Source: Nematostella vectensis
Lineage: Eukaryota > Cnidaria > Anthozoa > Actiniaria > Edwardsiidae
Assembly: GCF_932526225.1 (NCBI RefSeq)
Contig: NC_064042.1
Coordinates: 6,875,540 to 6,939,539, forward strand
Direction of reading: 5' to 3'
Length of the DNA: 64,000 nucleotides
The notes beneath the pieces were generated by a model. The model worked only from the letters and a program-made list of their open reading frames with translations. It searched no databases and had not been told where the DNA came from. The stretch's first letter is position 1; each line of letters starts with the position of its first letter. A program made the translations under genes and the position numbers. Below are positions 34,001 through 59,218 of the stretch, piece after piece.

Positions 34001-36347
34001 GCGGCTTTAAGCTTAAACGCCGTATGGCAGCTAAGATACACGGCTATACTGCAGCTTTCGGCTCCAATACCGCTATCTAGCAAACTGTACAACACAAAGG
34101 AATCTAAGGTACCCGAGGTAACCTGAGGCAATAACCAGGTTCCTAGCCCTGTCTTATACGGTTACGCCATGCACATCTCACTGAAAGGTATATTGAAAAA
34201 TATCGGGGTCTTTTACACTGCAACGTCCTTTGGGGATGAGTGTGCTGCTTCGTCATATGCACAGCACACACGCGTGATATGGCAGCCTTCTTGGCCTTTG
34301 TTCTTTCTTTGTTTGCACGTGAACTTGTCATTCGTGCTCAGAGAAAACAGTATTCAACTAAATCAATCTGAAATGTGCGCTACCTGCCAATTGTATTTCC
34401 TATAAAAAAATCCGGAATTATCCCGTAGTTTCCTCTGTACAGCCATCGGGGCTTAGAGAGGGCTTATTTCGTGTTAAAAAAAAAAAAAGAATTCGCAGAT
34501 ACCGTAACCGTAACGTAACGCATTCGAAGTAAAACAAACAGTCTCACACGCCCCTGGCAATCAATGCAATCGGCTTAAGTGTCGTATGACATTTACCTAA
34601 GAGAATAACTACCCTCTGTAATGTAATTGCTGATTTTCCTTTACAAAGTCCGTGGAGTCAATTTGTTGTCTACTACATGCGCATAACTTGGGACAGGGGC
34701 TGTGAGGCGACCCACCCCCCTATCCCCCATCCCCCATCCCCTCTCTAAAATCCCTCCGTCAACTACCAGAAAGACGGTCAGTTTTCCTGCTGATGAATCC
34801 TCAAATTGATGCAGAAACATTAAGAAAAATGAGGGGCACCCGCACCCGTACTGGTAATTTCCTTATAGTTTTTGAAGGGGTGCACGTGCCCCAAGAGCCA
34901 CCGTGCTACGAACCTGCAATTATATATAAAACTTACATCTGACGATGAGTCTGACTACTCCCTCGGCACTAGCGACGTGGTTTCTCGCGGTGCATTCGTA
35001 CTCTCCCCTGTCCTCATACGATACATCCCGGATCACCAACTCGCCATTAGACCGATACAGATACCGCTGACCCACTAGCACGCGACCGTTTCGTCTCCAC
35101 GTGATTGATGGCTTTGGCTTTCCGTACGATGCACAATAAAATGACGCGGAGCTGTTCTCGGTGACGGTTAGAATTGTCGGGGTCACTAAAACCCTGGGTG
35201 CCCCATTGCCCTGGGTTGGCCCACCACTTCCGGTCTCCCCAGGTTCTCCGCGGTCTCCTTTATCGCCTTTGGCACCACGAGGCCCCATATCCCCTGGGAT
35301 CCCCTGTGGCCCTCGGTCGCCGCTGTATCCTCTTGGGCCCCGCAAGCCTTGAGGGCCTTGTACACATTTTTTACCCTCAGGTGTGCTGCAGACTCGTTCG
35401 CTCTCGGCTCTTATACTAACGAGGGCATCCTTGAGCTCCTCTTGAAGTGACGCAATGACTTTACGATACATTGCCTTGGTAACGTATCCTGTCAGATTCA
35501 CGTGATTATTTTCCTCCTCATTCGTGACGCCGATTGGCCCACTGCTGTTTTTCATCGATGACGTCACGCTAGCATTACTTGACTTTTCTAATTGTATTGC
35601 AATGACTGGCTTTGGCTCTGTGTGTGAGAAACGTTTAGGTCTTCGAAGCTTATTGCGTGCAAGATGGTTGTCTTGGTCTGAAACAACAAAATGATTACAA
35701 TTGAACTAGTACAATCTCCAAATGATATATTTTGTGCAATATACGCATATCTAGTTGGAAACAGCAGAACAGTGACAAAAACAACACAAAAGTAAAAAAG
35801 TTACACCCATATGGGTGTCAATGTACATTTTTCCTTTTCGCATTTTGTTCTTTCTTGAGGCTTTGTACTACGAGCTTGCAAGGGTCTATCAAACCTTTGA
35901 GTGGCATTTTTATCTTACCGTCATTCTTTGAGACGCAAACCCCTTTACTGCTTTGGTGGTCTATATTCCCCTTTTGCCCCCTACCCTCTCTTAACGTACA
36001 TTATCGCCTACTGATGCTACCCTCGATTGCCATCTTTTGTATAACCATCATTCTTTGCGACGCAATCCACATTCGTTATGCCCCCTCCCCTCTCCCCCAC
36101 CGTACATTATCGCTTACGGATAACCTTCGATTGACATTTTTGCCCTACCATCATTCTTTGCGACGCAAGCCCCTTCAAGGGTCGACATTCTCGTCGCCAT
36201 TACCAACTGCTGTTTCTGAAGCCACTGTATCTTGAGCTCAAGATGGACGAAAGCCATGCACGACAGCAAGCAGGCTACCACAAGTCCCAGACTGGCAACC
36301 AGAGGAACGTGTGTCTTCCGAGTCTCTCCTGATTTTTCTGCCGACAT
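22038..36347 (-). CDS. Ficolin-like membrane protein: TM, collagen, three Ig, WAP, fibrinogen domain
   Basis: Five exons on the minus strand: 36149-36347, 34937-35677, 33118-33666, 32356-32505, 22038-22687; 762 aa, all introns in phase 1. Exon 1: a short cytosolic start, then one TM segment (VPLVASLGLVVACLLSCMAF) in type II orientation. Exon 2: a linker, 15 uninterrupted Gly-X-Y triplets (residues ~174-219), then Ig1. Exon 3: Ig2 and Ig3, with YICRAS and GRYACLL cores. Exon 4: a WAP four-disulphide core (KGGVCP, CVYDVDC, MKCCSDSCHKLC). Exon 5: a fibrinogen C-terminal domain ([20 protein letters not shown], then DRDNDRWAGYAC and WWYNNCHASNLNG), including the usual calcium-site DxD. The layout matches the cnidarian CniFL family, proposed pattern-recognition lectins. 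The 9.7-kb last intron holds the whole POT1-like gene; extra phase-1 exons there cannot be excluded. Joining exon 5 to the rest rests on phase and architecture. Confidence 0.8.
22911..23060. repeat. ~75-bp tandem duplication
   Basis: Two copies of a unit with ctcaatagatagtgagtacg, then ggagccaatcaaattgcgag, then attcgtgatagtat. Nearby, the word actcatagaaaacaagaacg (about 22770) recurs in a related form near 40322, so this is probably the edge of a dispersed element. Confidence 0.6.
23580..32012 (+). CDS. POT1: POT1-like telomere-type OB-fold protein (OB1-OB2 at the C terminus)
   Basis: Two exons: 23580-23706 and 28954-32012; 1061 aa. Exon 1 ends in phase 1 (GTC G|gtgagt) and exon 2 opens with GT, restoring Gly. 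Residues 1-~145 form a compact globular N-terminal domain (MTAVIKAKKDRFVKIKL, DAYIVGEVVKANP, DRGDVLLVEMPF), possibly another OB fold. A long Ser/Thr/Pro-rich region follows, with four ~50-residue repeats around TPSGTLTP (about 430-625). Residues ~760-1061 match POT1 OB1 and OB2: AGTVVNVYGVVKFFKSPW, RGTDMCSVV, GDIVRLHRIKISMYK, and at the end CLHRGQDYGRTITL. In vertebrate POT1 these two folds are N-terminal, bind single-stranded telomeric DNA, and are followed by the OB3/HJR half that binds TPP1. Here the stop comes where OB2 ends. An upstream MAVA-stop uORF starts at 23529. Confidence 0.85.
23885..27625. mobile_element. 3.7-kb inverted-repeat element carrying an 84-bp satellite
   Basis: Left end TAGGGCATT (23888) and right end AATGCCCTA (ending 27622) are inverted and flanked by TTA on each side (23885-23887, 27623-27625). 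A longer inverted pair lies inside: acacaggtagcccatgctct and following bases (~23965-24012), matched by the inverse at ~27507-27555. A 3-bp TTA duplication is typical of PIF/Harbinger-type elements. No transposase is present. The interior is AT-rich, with gatat palindromes and then the satellite. It fills most of intron 1 of the POT1-like gene. Confidence 0.65.
24490..27075. repeat. 84-bp satellite array, about 31 copies
   Basis: The unit tatctaaatagacatctagt, then agataataataagataatct, then ccgataatatcacaatatcg recurs every 84 bp (for example 24571, 24655). Subtypes alternate (ctagtag or cttgtag). Blocks at 25401-25820 and 25821-26240 are near-identical, so there is a 420-bp higher-order repeat of five units. 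Since 84 is a multiple of 3, frames stay open on both strands. Confidence 0.95.
32227..32232 (+). terminator. Polyadenylation signal of the POT1-like gene
   Basis: AATAAA lies about 215 bp after the POT1-like stop codon, in AT-rich sequence. This supports the gene ending here without a further coding exon. Confidence 0.55.
32536..33055. repeat. 73-bp minisatellite copying the WAP exon acceptor
   Basis: Six near-identical units (marker catgctttgcc at 32571, 32644, 32717, 32790, 32863, 32936) plus one diverged unit at ~33010-33050. On the minus strand each has a pyrimidine tract, a (mostly decayed) acceptor and the first bases of the WAP exon (GTK, CP or VP). The outermost diverged copy keeps a good acceptor (gtttcag|GAGG) and reads GLKVGLCPEPL. 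Confidence 0.9.
33670..34930. other. Intron of the ficolin-like gene, no feature recognised
   Basis: Lies between the exon encoding Ig2/Ig3 and the collagen/Ig1 exon. It contains A-rich and C-rich runs and short meaningless open frames. I see no RNA gene or element ends. Confidence 0.5.
35920..36180. repeat. Three ~110-bp copies of the ficolin-like exon 1 donor
   Basis: The real exon 1 end reads on the minus strand GCGTCGCAAAGAATGATG|GTAGGG (edge at 36149). The same segment recurs at about 36045-36075 and 35925-35950, separated by CT-rich sequence with gtacattatcgc. The outer copies have lost a clean donor. Confidence 0.8.
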
Positions 36348-37281
36348 CCTTGACAGAAAAAGCGCTTACTGACCGCTAGATACCTAGCAGATATGCTGTA
36401 AGACAATTTGTAGGAAATCACACTGTTATTTATCTTATTGAATGCAAGTCACCTTATTTAGGTTGTTGTAATCATTGCTGATAACGAAAGCAAGGTTTTG
36501 AGAACTCTATTTACTAATGATCTTTAACTGACAGTATGCTCTTTGTCGGTCAGTGAGTTCTTTATGCAGACAGTAAGATATTGGATTACTATGACGTCAT
36601 TGTAAATAGTCACGCATGTTAAATGACGCCATAAAATCCTTTGAAGCAACCGTTTCTACATCATTAGGGATAGCTGGTGGGGTGGAAATTGTAGACCTCC
36701 ATCTCAACCATTTTTTTTTTCTTGTCCCAGTACCACTCTGTCGTCCTCACCCCGCTCCACGCCCTGGTTCTCCTGTGTAACACTATAAACAAAGAGTAAA
36801 AAAATTAAGACTTTGGCAGTGTGGCAGGTACGGTCAGGAAATTCTACCCCCAAAAGGTTATCCCCCCCCCCCCCCCCGGCCAATCTTATCCTGCGTACGC
36901 GCCTGACCCAGTCTCAAAATAACGTTACATTAGCTAAAAGGCCCGGAGAAATTACGTAAATAGAAATAAAGTAGCCCAACTTTGCGAAAAAAAAGTTAAC
37001 TCTCTGTCAGATATCATTGCAAGACCCTAACTTAAACCTTTTTGGGATTTTGTTTCACTTCAATAGCTTTAGCAGATTTCATTCATGCTCCAGCTCCCAA
37101 CTCGACAACGAATCGAGTCTTCGTTGGAGGACCGAGTTATCGAGTTCATCTCGTATCAGTATAATGTATAAATACACATATTTCGGAACCCATATTTCAA
37201 ATAGCTAAGGTTGCACCACAGGCGAACCAGGATAAGAATAATTCCCTCGTGATTCTTCGTGAAAACAAAATATAATTTGAA

Positions 37282-37452
37282 GTTGTGTCTTGACTGTTTC
37301 CTCAATAAAGCTAGTTAAATTACTTTATTAGCCTTGTGTGTTGTTTAGGGACTAAACCCCTTCATGCGCCACAACTCCCCTTAAAAACAACACACAAGGC
37401 TAATATAGTAACACTAGCTTTATTTTTATTGAGGAAACAGTCAAGACATAAC
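37282..37452. mobile_element. Hairpin MITE
   Basis: Arms 37282-37346 and 37386-37452 are inverted copies (gttgtgtcttgactgtttcc against ggaaacagtcaagacataac) around a ~40-bp loop. No coding sequence. Confidence 0.8.
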
Positions 37453-37453
37453 T

Positions 37454-37720
37454 CAGGCCCGTACCCAAGATTTTTCTTGTGGGGGGTGGGGGGGTTGCGA
37501 AATCCGAAAAAGTGGACCTAATTTTTCCCGGGGAGGGGGGAGGGGGGAGGGAGGGAGTTCTCTGATAAAAATCTTACCACCTCCGAAAAAACAAAAAGGG
37601 TTTTTTTATGCCTTTGCAGTGTCTCTACGGGACGTTTATTGTCGAATTTGGCTATCATACAGACATACCAGAGTGATCTTGCCAAAATTGGACTTTCGGC
37701 CTGTAACTTCAAATTATATT
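37454..37720 (+). mobile_element. Truncated copy of the CAGGCCCGTACCC element
   Basis: Starts CAGGCCCGTACCCA right after the hairpin MITE. It shares its body (gcgaaatccgaaaaagtgga, tttttttatgcctttgcagt) with the fuller copy at 39283-39608. The right terminal repeat is not found. Confidence 0.65.
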
Positions 37721-38558
37721 TTTCATTTTCACGAAGGATCACGAATAGCCTCCCTTGCAGGCGTTTTTGGGCAGGCGTCGCTCGCTCTCCCTCCACAAAG
37801 GAAGGCTGGACACGTAGGACCGATTCTTATCTTGGTTCGCCAGTGGTTGAACTCGAGAAGCCATGTGTCCGAGTGTCGTAACCTAAATGGTTCTTGGGTA
37901 ACGTATTTTAATTTGTCCTGAATCATGTGAATGTTAACAGGCACACGAAAAGCTGCTGCTGCTTACTAAACCTGGGCTTCTTTTAATTTCGCTTATTTTC
38001 TTATTTATTTGGTATCCATAATGCGATGCGAATGACTAAACGTGGTTTCTCCGAGTGCCACCTTGATTGAATCATGTGTATCAAAAGCTACATTCGCTCA
38101 AACGGGCAAAAATAACTTTTTTAACATCTATGTTGCAATCACGCGCGTCCCGGTTGAATAAGGCGTTACGGCCATAGAACTAATGCACGTCGTGTAAGCA
38201 GGAACTGTTTCATCCCAACGGTCCGTTCCCGTTCAACATTTCCAAGGAATCCCCGCTGGTCAAGTAACCAAATCGAGGCTCGGACGTTGCGTTACTCCAC
38301 TTCAAGCAACACTGAAACCACCGCTACAGACCGCTACTTGACATTGAAAACAGCCTCGCGCATGTTCTGCTTCCTATCAGGCTTATATACAGAAACTAAG
38401 ACGGTCAAATGTTTTACAGACTAGTGCCTTCCGGGATCGACGTATTATTCATGATGAAACTATTTTGATATTGCTAGGAGACTCGTAGAGTTGATTCATG
38501 TTTATGTTATCTGGGAGCTTAACTTTGACTTGTATTCGTCAGAGAGTCAAAGAGTGGA

Positions 38559-41051
38559 ATGGATTCCTCGGTGAAAGGACTGAGCTTTTTGCTGGTATTT
38601 TATACGGGAATAGTAACAGCGACAAAATCGGTCGGTCCAAGCCAAACCACAGGTAACTATAACTATTAAATTGTGTTTATTGCTCAATTATTGGCTGCGT
38701 GACGTTTTAAAAACTCCATTAACCGTCACGCAAGCATCACTACGTCAAAAGGGTCTGGCAAGTGAGTATGGACGAAGAACATCACGCACAGAATAAACAT
38801 TCAGAATGTTTTTATATGTTTTATATTCCAAATATTCCAACAGGATGGAGTAACTGGAGTAACTGTTCTGTTCCATGTGGGACAGGGGTGCAAACCAGAA
38901 ATAGATCCTGCGAAGGATGCATAGAGACACGAACCTGTAGCAAGGCCCCGTGTTTACATGGTAAGGGGCGATATTTTTTAGGGCCATTACTTTAGAGGTT
39001 TGACAAAAATCCCTTTCGCTGTCAAAACACTAAACAGGTAAAATGATAATATAGCAACAGATTCCAAAATAGCTGCTGCAAGATCCACGAGATTGAGAAT
39101 TAAATGGCGGTACTAGAAACATCCCCAGAGACAGTGGGGACGAAACCAGGGAGAAATGGGCGTCCGGGAAGTCCCCTTCCCTTCCTTTTCTCGTCCCCTT
39201 CAGTACCTGACGCTATATGTTTCCTGGCTAAGAATACCATTCTCAAATATGTTCATATAACTATACTAACATATATGTCAGGCCCGTACCCACGATTTTT
39301 CTTGGGGGGGAGGGGGGGCTTACCCACGATTTTTCTTGGGGGGGGGGATGCGAAATCCGAAAAAGTTGACCAAATTGTCAGTGTGTGTGGTGAGTTCTCT
39401 AATAAAAATCTAACTACCCCCGAAAAAACAAAATGGGATTTTTTTATGCCTTTGCAGTATCTCCACGGGACCTAGCTTATTCTTTATGGTTTTGTCTACA
39501 AATAGCACATCTATTGAGAACCGAAAGTGGACCTTCGGCCGTTGTGGGGGGGGGGGGGGGGGGGGGCTGCGTTCGCACCCCCTGCACTCCCCTGGGTACG
39601 GGCCTGTATGTTCATATAACTGTACTACTATTCCTATTATGAAATTTATGCAATACCGATTTTGAAAACAGTTTAGGCTAATCTCAATCCCTAAATCTTC
39701 AAGGATTTCACATAAATCGTGTTTCAGACCCGTAGGATGTTTTTGTGGTACAGCGAAAGATATTCTCAAGATGCAATCGTCTTGGATTTAGGTTGATTTA
39801 TGATTTTTTTTGTTTCCAGATGCATCCATGATGATTGGTGTAATATTTGGAGTCTCGGCGGTCCTGATAGTCGTTCTCTTCTTTGTGCTTGTTTGTACCT
39901 TCTTCATCAAGGAAAAATCTGAGAGAAAGGTCGCCCGCAAAAGGTGACGTATACTATTAAAAGGCAGTTATCAGCCATGTATTCTTCGTTTGGCTTTTCA
40001 ATAAAAGATTCATAAACAAAACTGTATACTTCGGTTGCAAAGCACAAAAGAAAATATTGCAAGATACCAAAAATCACGCGGACTTTTTTACCGACAATTT
40101 TACCGACATTTAAAAAATATATATATATATTTATTCGGATTGGTTGTTTATTCCTCTTTTTATATGTCGGTTGCATTATCTTGGTGATCTGATATCCCAC
40201 CAGCCAGCATTGCTGGCGAATATCCGCTTGACTGACTATAGGACAAAGGAAATGTCAAAATAGGTCGTTTTCTATGAGTCAAATAGTCTACTCGGCGCTA
40301 CGCGCCTCGTTGACTATCTATTGACTCATAGAAAACTCGAACTCGTAGTCTAATTGTTAAATAGAACATGCTAGACAGTCCTTGAAACAACCCTGGCCAA
40401 AATATACGGTCATACACATCTTTTAGTGTGGGTCTATCGCAGACGGCGTTTGCATTTGTGTGAGCAGTAAGCGTCCCTCGCGAATTTCGCGAACAGAAAG
40501 AGTCTTCCACAAAAGCCGCCTCCCTTTCAGGCAGAGTATACCGCAGACCTCTGAGCATCGCAGGCTTACACGTTTTCGACATGAATAGATAGAATAGACT
40601 TATAGGAAAGGTAACCTAGACTCGTGCTACCACAGGTAGCCCGAGTAATAACCTTAGCCTGCTAGGCGGCTCTCATTCGGGGTTATTCGGGAATGTTTTG
40701 CTTTCCGGATATTGGGAATTCTGTGGCGCGCGCAAAGGCCGAGGTGCATTGGGGAGAGGTTGCAAAGAAATTTGCCTCATCGACCCAGAGCACCCCGGCC
40801 TTCGCACGTGCCAAAGAACTTCCATTATTCGAAAGAGCCGGCTAGTAGTCTACAATAACCTCATCTGAGAGGTGAAGTAAATGCGATAGTATTATATTGA
40901 TGTAGTGTGGCTTGTTTTGTACAGCTCGACGGAGTGGAGTACACCTGGTACCTCACGACGTACCCTGGAGAGTAACGTCGATTTTAAGCTGTCAGTCCTA
41001 CGCAAAGACCAACGTCATGAACCTTTGAGAAATCCCCCTGAGATTCTGTAA
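38559..41051 (+). CDS. Small single-TSP1 type I membrane protein
   Basis: Four exons: 38559-38652, 38844-38960, 39820-39943, 40925-41051; 153 aa, with phases consistent. Exon 1 encodes a signal peptide (MDSSVKGLSFLLVFYTGIVT). Exon 2 is one thrombospondin type 1 repeat with six cysteines: WSNWSNCSVPCGTG carries the C-mannosylation W-x-x-W pattern and an O-fucose CSxPCG site. Exon 3 is a TM helix (MIGVIFGVSAVLIVVLFFVL) with a basic stop-transfer. Exon 4 is a short cytosolic tail ending PPEIL. The shape suggests a cell-surface adhesion or receptor accessory protein. I do not recognise a named orthologue; it may be lineage-specific. Confidence 0.75.
39283..39608. mobile_element. Non-autonomous DNA element with CAGGCCCGTACCC inverted ends
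   Basis: The ends caggcccgtaccca and gggtacgggcctg are inverted repeats. The element is flanked by tatgt on both sides and lies in intron 2 of the TSP1 gene. Long G runs are inside. The CAGG-type ends suggest a hAT-like family, but the target duplication length is not clear enough to be sure. Confidence 0.65.
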
Positions 41052-41140
41052 CCTGGTAACCGTGGACCCTACGGCTTTACCGGTTCGTCGAGATCAGCGT
41101 CAAGAATCTTTGAGAAACGCTCTGATATTCTGTAAACGTA
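41040..41140. repeat. 83-bp tandem duplication of the TSP1 gene's stop-codon end
   Basis: The end of exon 4 (cgtcatgaacctttgagaaa, then attctgtaa at 41051) recurs as cgtcaagaatctttgagaaa, then attctgtaa, 83 bp downstream (stop-like TAA at 41132). The second copy is diverged and non-coding. Confidence 0.7.
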
Positions 41141-41407
41141 GATCTTTTCAGCACTGTAAATTTCGCAGTCTCTTGTGTTCTCGCACGCTTTTGTTTTTCG
41201 CAGTTGACGGTCTTGTTGTATGTATTCGATTCTTATGACGTCTTGATTTATGAGCAGTGCAGAATTCAGTGTGGAAATAAACGTAACAGGAAAATTTCCA
41301 AGTTTACTAAAGACAACCCGAAAAGCTTCAGGCAGAGCAAAAGGCAGTCCTACATGAAAAAATGCAAAAAGAACAACTAATACATCTGTGATGTGTCGGC
41401 TGAGAAA

Positions 41408-41506
41408 TAGCCTACTTGTAGGCTTTGATAGTTTTTCCGGCACATGCGACTTGTTGTTTTCGGCGTTTTCGTGCCGGAAAAACTATCAAAGCCTACAAGT
41501 AGGCTA
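41408..41506. repeat. Perfect inverted repeat with 36-bp arms
   Basis: Arms 41408-41443 and 41471-41506 are exact inverse copies (tagcctacttgtaggctttg and its inverse) around a 27-bp loop. Each arm starts with its own small palindrome, gcctacttgtaggc. Perfect arms suggest a young MITE or ongoing gene conversion. Confidence 0.9.
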
Positions 41507-41614
41507 GCTGAGAAAGGGTGAAGAACTCTTACATATTATTATGTAGGCGGAAAGGGAGCTTTTCTTAACCACTCCACATAACAAGTGCGGTAGAAGCAGT
41601 AATTGTTGTAGTAG

Positions 41615-41893
41615 TTTGGCTAAATTCTGATAGTAAACCACGAATCTCCCACTAATTTGGCTAAAATTTGTCTTGGTTTGCGACGCGCTATTCGTGTTTC
41701 ATTAGAAAACCCGGTCAAATTACGTAATCCGAGCTTCTACTCCTTCGCGCGCGAACTGTCCCCGACGCGCTAGCCGAAACGTACGTGCTATTTTTATAGG
41801 TTGACCGGGTTTTCTAGTAAAACACGGAGAGCGCGTTGCAAACAACGCCAAATAAGAAGGAAATTCGTGGTTTGTTATCAAAATTTAGCTTAG
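41615..41893. mobile_element. Nested palindromic MITE
   Basis: Outer inverted ends: gctaaattctgatagtaaac (41619 on) against the inverse near 41862-41889. An inner inverted pair holds tagaaaacccggtcaa and ttgaccgggttttcta. No coding sequence. Confidence 0.7.
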
Positions 41894-41934
41894 CGATCAC
41901 TGTTCCTACCTCCCTTGAAATAATCGCTTTTCTC

Positions 41935-42085
41935 ACCGAAACGCAGCTGCTTCGTCTCCTATTATCTTTGTTCTACAAAGGAGTTCTTTTGTCTATATTC
42001 TACTCGTTCTTGTGTCGAGGTGCGGATATTGTTCATTTGCCCAATCTAATTGCAGCTTGTAAGAGCTGCGTACTGACCCAAGAAA
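41935..42085 (-). mobile_element. Second copy of the gtacgcagct MITE
   Basis: The reverse complement matches the element at 19571-19713 almost base for base (gcaaatgaacaatatccgca, aaagaactcctttgtagaac). Confidence 0.7.
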
Positions 42086-42089
42086 CGCT

Positions 42090-56956
<14,867 letters not shown>

Positions 56957-57289
56957 GACCCCCCCCCCCCCCCCCCTGGTAACCTTATCAAGAATGTCGG
57001 TACGTTGTTTTCTGAGAGTAGCAACCGTTACCTTAGTAGAGGATGCAATTAAAACAAACGTAGAACCCAGAATGATTACTTGAGACGGATGGAACGCCAT
57101 CACTCGGAGAGGTTTCTCTGTTTACTTGAGGAGAAGACGTATATTTTATTAATTCCTTTAATTTATTTTTATTGACATCGTCCATCACAAAAACATTTCT
57201 TATAGAAAGTAACATGTGATGCTCATCAGAATAGAAGATATAGTCAAGTACAGATTGCCTAACCGCCTATAGCTACGGCGATACTTATG

Positions 57290-57465
57290 GCGTCTTAGAT
57301 TGCGTGACACGGGCAAATCTTCCCCAGGCTGCGTGGCGATTACGTCATCTCAAGGCTTGCATGACGGCCAAATCATCCCAAGCTTGCGTGACGGTAACAC
57401 CATCTTAAGCTTGCGTGATGATCAGTCTTCTCAAGCTTGCGTGATGGTAACACCATCACAATTGT
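57290..57465. repeat. ~30-bp repeats in the SIK 3' region
   Basis: Five to six diverged units share aagcttgcgtgacgg or aagcttgcgtgatgg, with caccatc or tcatcc between. They probably lie in the 3' UTR. A run of C follows the stop codon at 56957-56977. Confidence 0.65.
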
Positions 57466-57749
57466 TCATCAAATACCGATTACGTCGTACCAGTCACGCA
57501 ACCTTCGAGTCAATGGCTAGTGGGTATCGCATAGGCAAAGAAGGTAGCTATCAATATATAGACAGAAGTTTGACTTGAACTTTAGTTAGTTTAGATGGCA
57601 TCCAGTTTTGGATATACGTATTTAAGAATCGACTTCACAGAAAGTAATATATTCGTCGAAGAGAGCCAACATTTTAAGAGAGTATATCTATTATACTGCT
57701 ATCTTCTCGTGACAGCTGCAAGCTGTGTTGTAATATTTGTAGTGTGCTA

Positions 57750-59200
57750 TATGCTATAGTCAGGCTTTATGATTAGAAGTTTGAGCACTGGTTGGTTGTG
57801 GTTACAACTGTTTTCACTCCTATTCAATTCGAACTACTACATGCAAATACACCTCGTTTCATATCCTCGCAGTGGTTCATGGGTAACGAATAAATGGCTG
57901 AATCGCGATCTCTGAAATTCGGGTGAATGTTTAACAAACTTATAACAGCTTTTCAAACCTTCATTTTATTTACACTTCTTTGCTTATTTATTTGTTACCC
58001 ATGAAATATCAGTTTTGCTTTGGGTGTATTTCGGTATATTTTTATATACCATTTATAAAGATTGTTCAAAATCATGGCTCAGCCCGGACTTAACAGCGGG
58101 CACTGATTGGTCTATCGCTTTTGATTGTAAGTTAAGCCTATGAGAAAAAAAAACGTTACATATTTGACTCTTGTCAAAACTGTGACAAATCTTGTTGTAT
58201 TAGCGAGTAAGCCGTTCGCTCAAACTCGTCTCTAAAAGCCTCTATGGTATTCATAGCAAGGATAGTATGTGTCACTTGTCCTAAATCAAGGAGAAATGCC
58301 CTGTCCTCTCTATTGTAGAACTGAATCATTTGCTAAGGGTTTCACAACACAGGCCATTTTCGTCCTAGAAAGCTGATCAAGAAATTGCGTTAACAAAAAA
58401 GACATTGAAGGTACTCTGATTTTTTTCGTAATTTTTTTTCCGTTCTTTAACGCATATTCTTATTAGTTTCGTTTAACAGGTATAACTAAGGTAAAATTCC
58501 CTTAACAGATTTTTTTCTGTATTTACTTACAGAGAAAAAGACATCTCTAGAAGGGAGAGACAAATAAATGCACTTTCCCTCTACTTTTTCACTTCGGCTT
58601 TGGCGCCAAATTACTTAATCGTACTTTTTAAAATGTATTTTACGTTAATTTGCCTATAAATATTATGTAATTAAGCTTGCAAATTTATTGTTTGTTTCTT
58701 GAATTAATTTTACTAAAAGTCTAGGACGATAGTTTGCCGAAAGGCTTGTGGGGTCGTTTGGCTGATTTGTTATGTCCTGCCAACACCAGAATACTTGTCA
58801 GCATTCCCTTAACCCATTTAGAAATCACGGCAAGTTTGAAATGCAAAACACTCTAACCTAATATATTTCAAGCACCTTTTTTGAGTGATAAGCCCATGTT
58901 ATTTCATTATAGATAAATTGTGCACTGAAAGAGTGTTTACCCCTAAAGAGTGTTTACCCGAGAGTGAAAAGCATTAATGAAGATATATGGACATGTGAGA
59001 GCATTAGTTTGGTTAAGTATGAAAACAAAAACTGTAATATATTTACACTTTGTAAAAAGAATAAACGGAGTAAAGAGTGAAATATAAAATACTGTCCAGA
59101 GAAGACAGCTTCAGCTTTGTGCAATAAAAATAAGTCTGAGGAGTTCTTAGTCGATTCATGACAACCAACCATTTTCTTCTCTGGCAGTTGACTCAAAAGA
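57750..59200. other. Intergenic, no feature recognised
   Basis: AT-rich sequence downstream of SIK with no open frame of interest, no clear element ends and no RNA gene that I can see. Confidence 0.45.
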
Positions 59201-59218
59201 ACTCGATCCCTTCTTGAA

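Noticed and set aside
34143-34405. Short frames in the ficolin-like intron
   Set aside because: No domain, no splice sites in suitable phase, no similarity I recognise.
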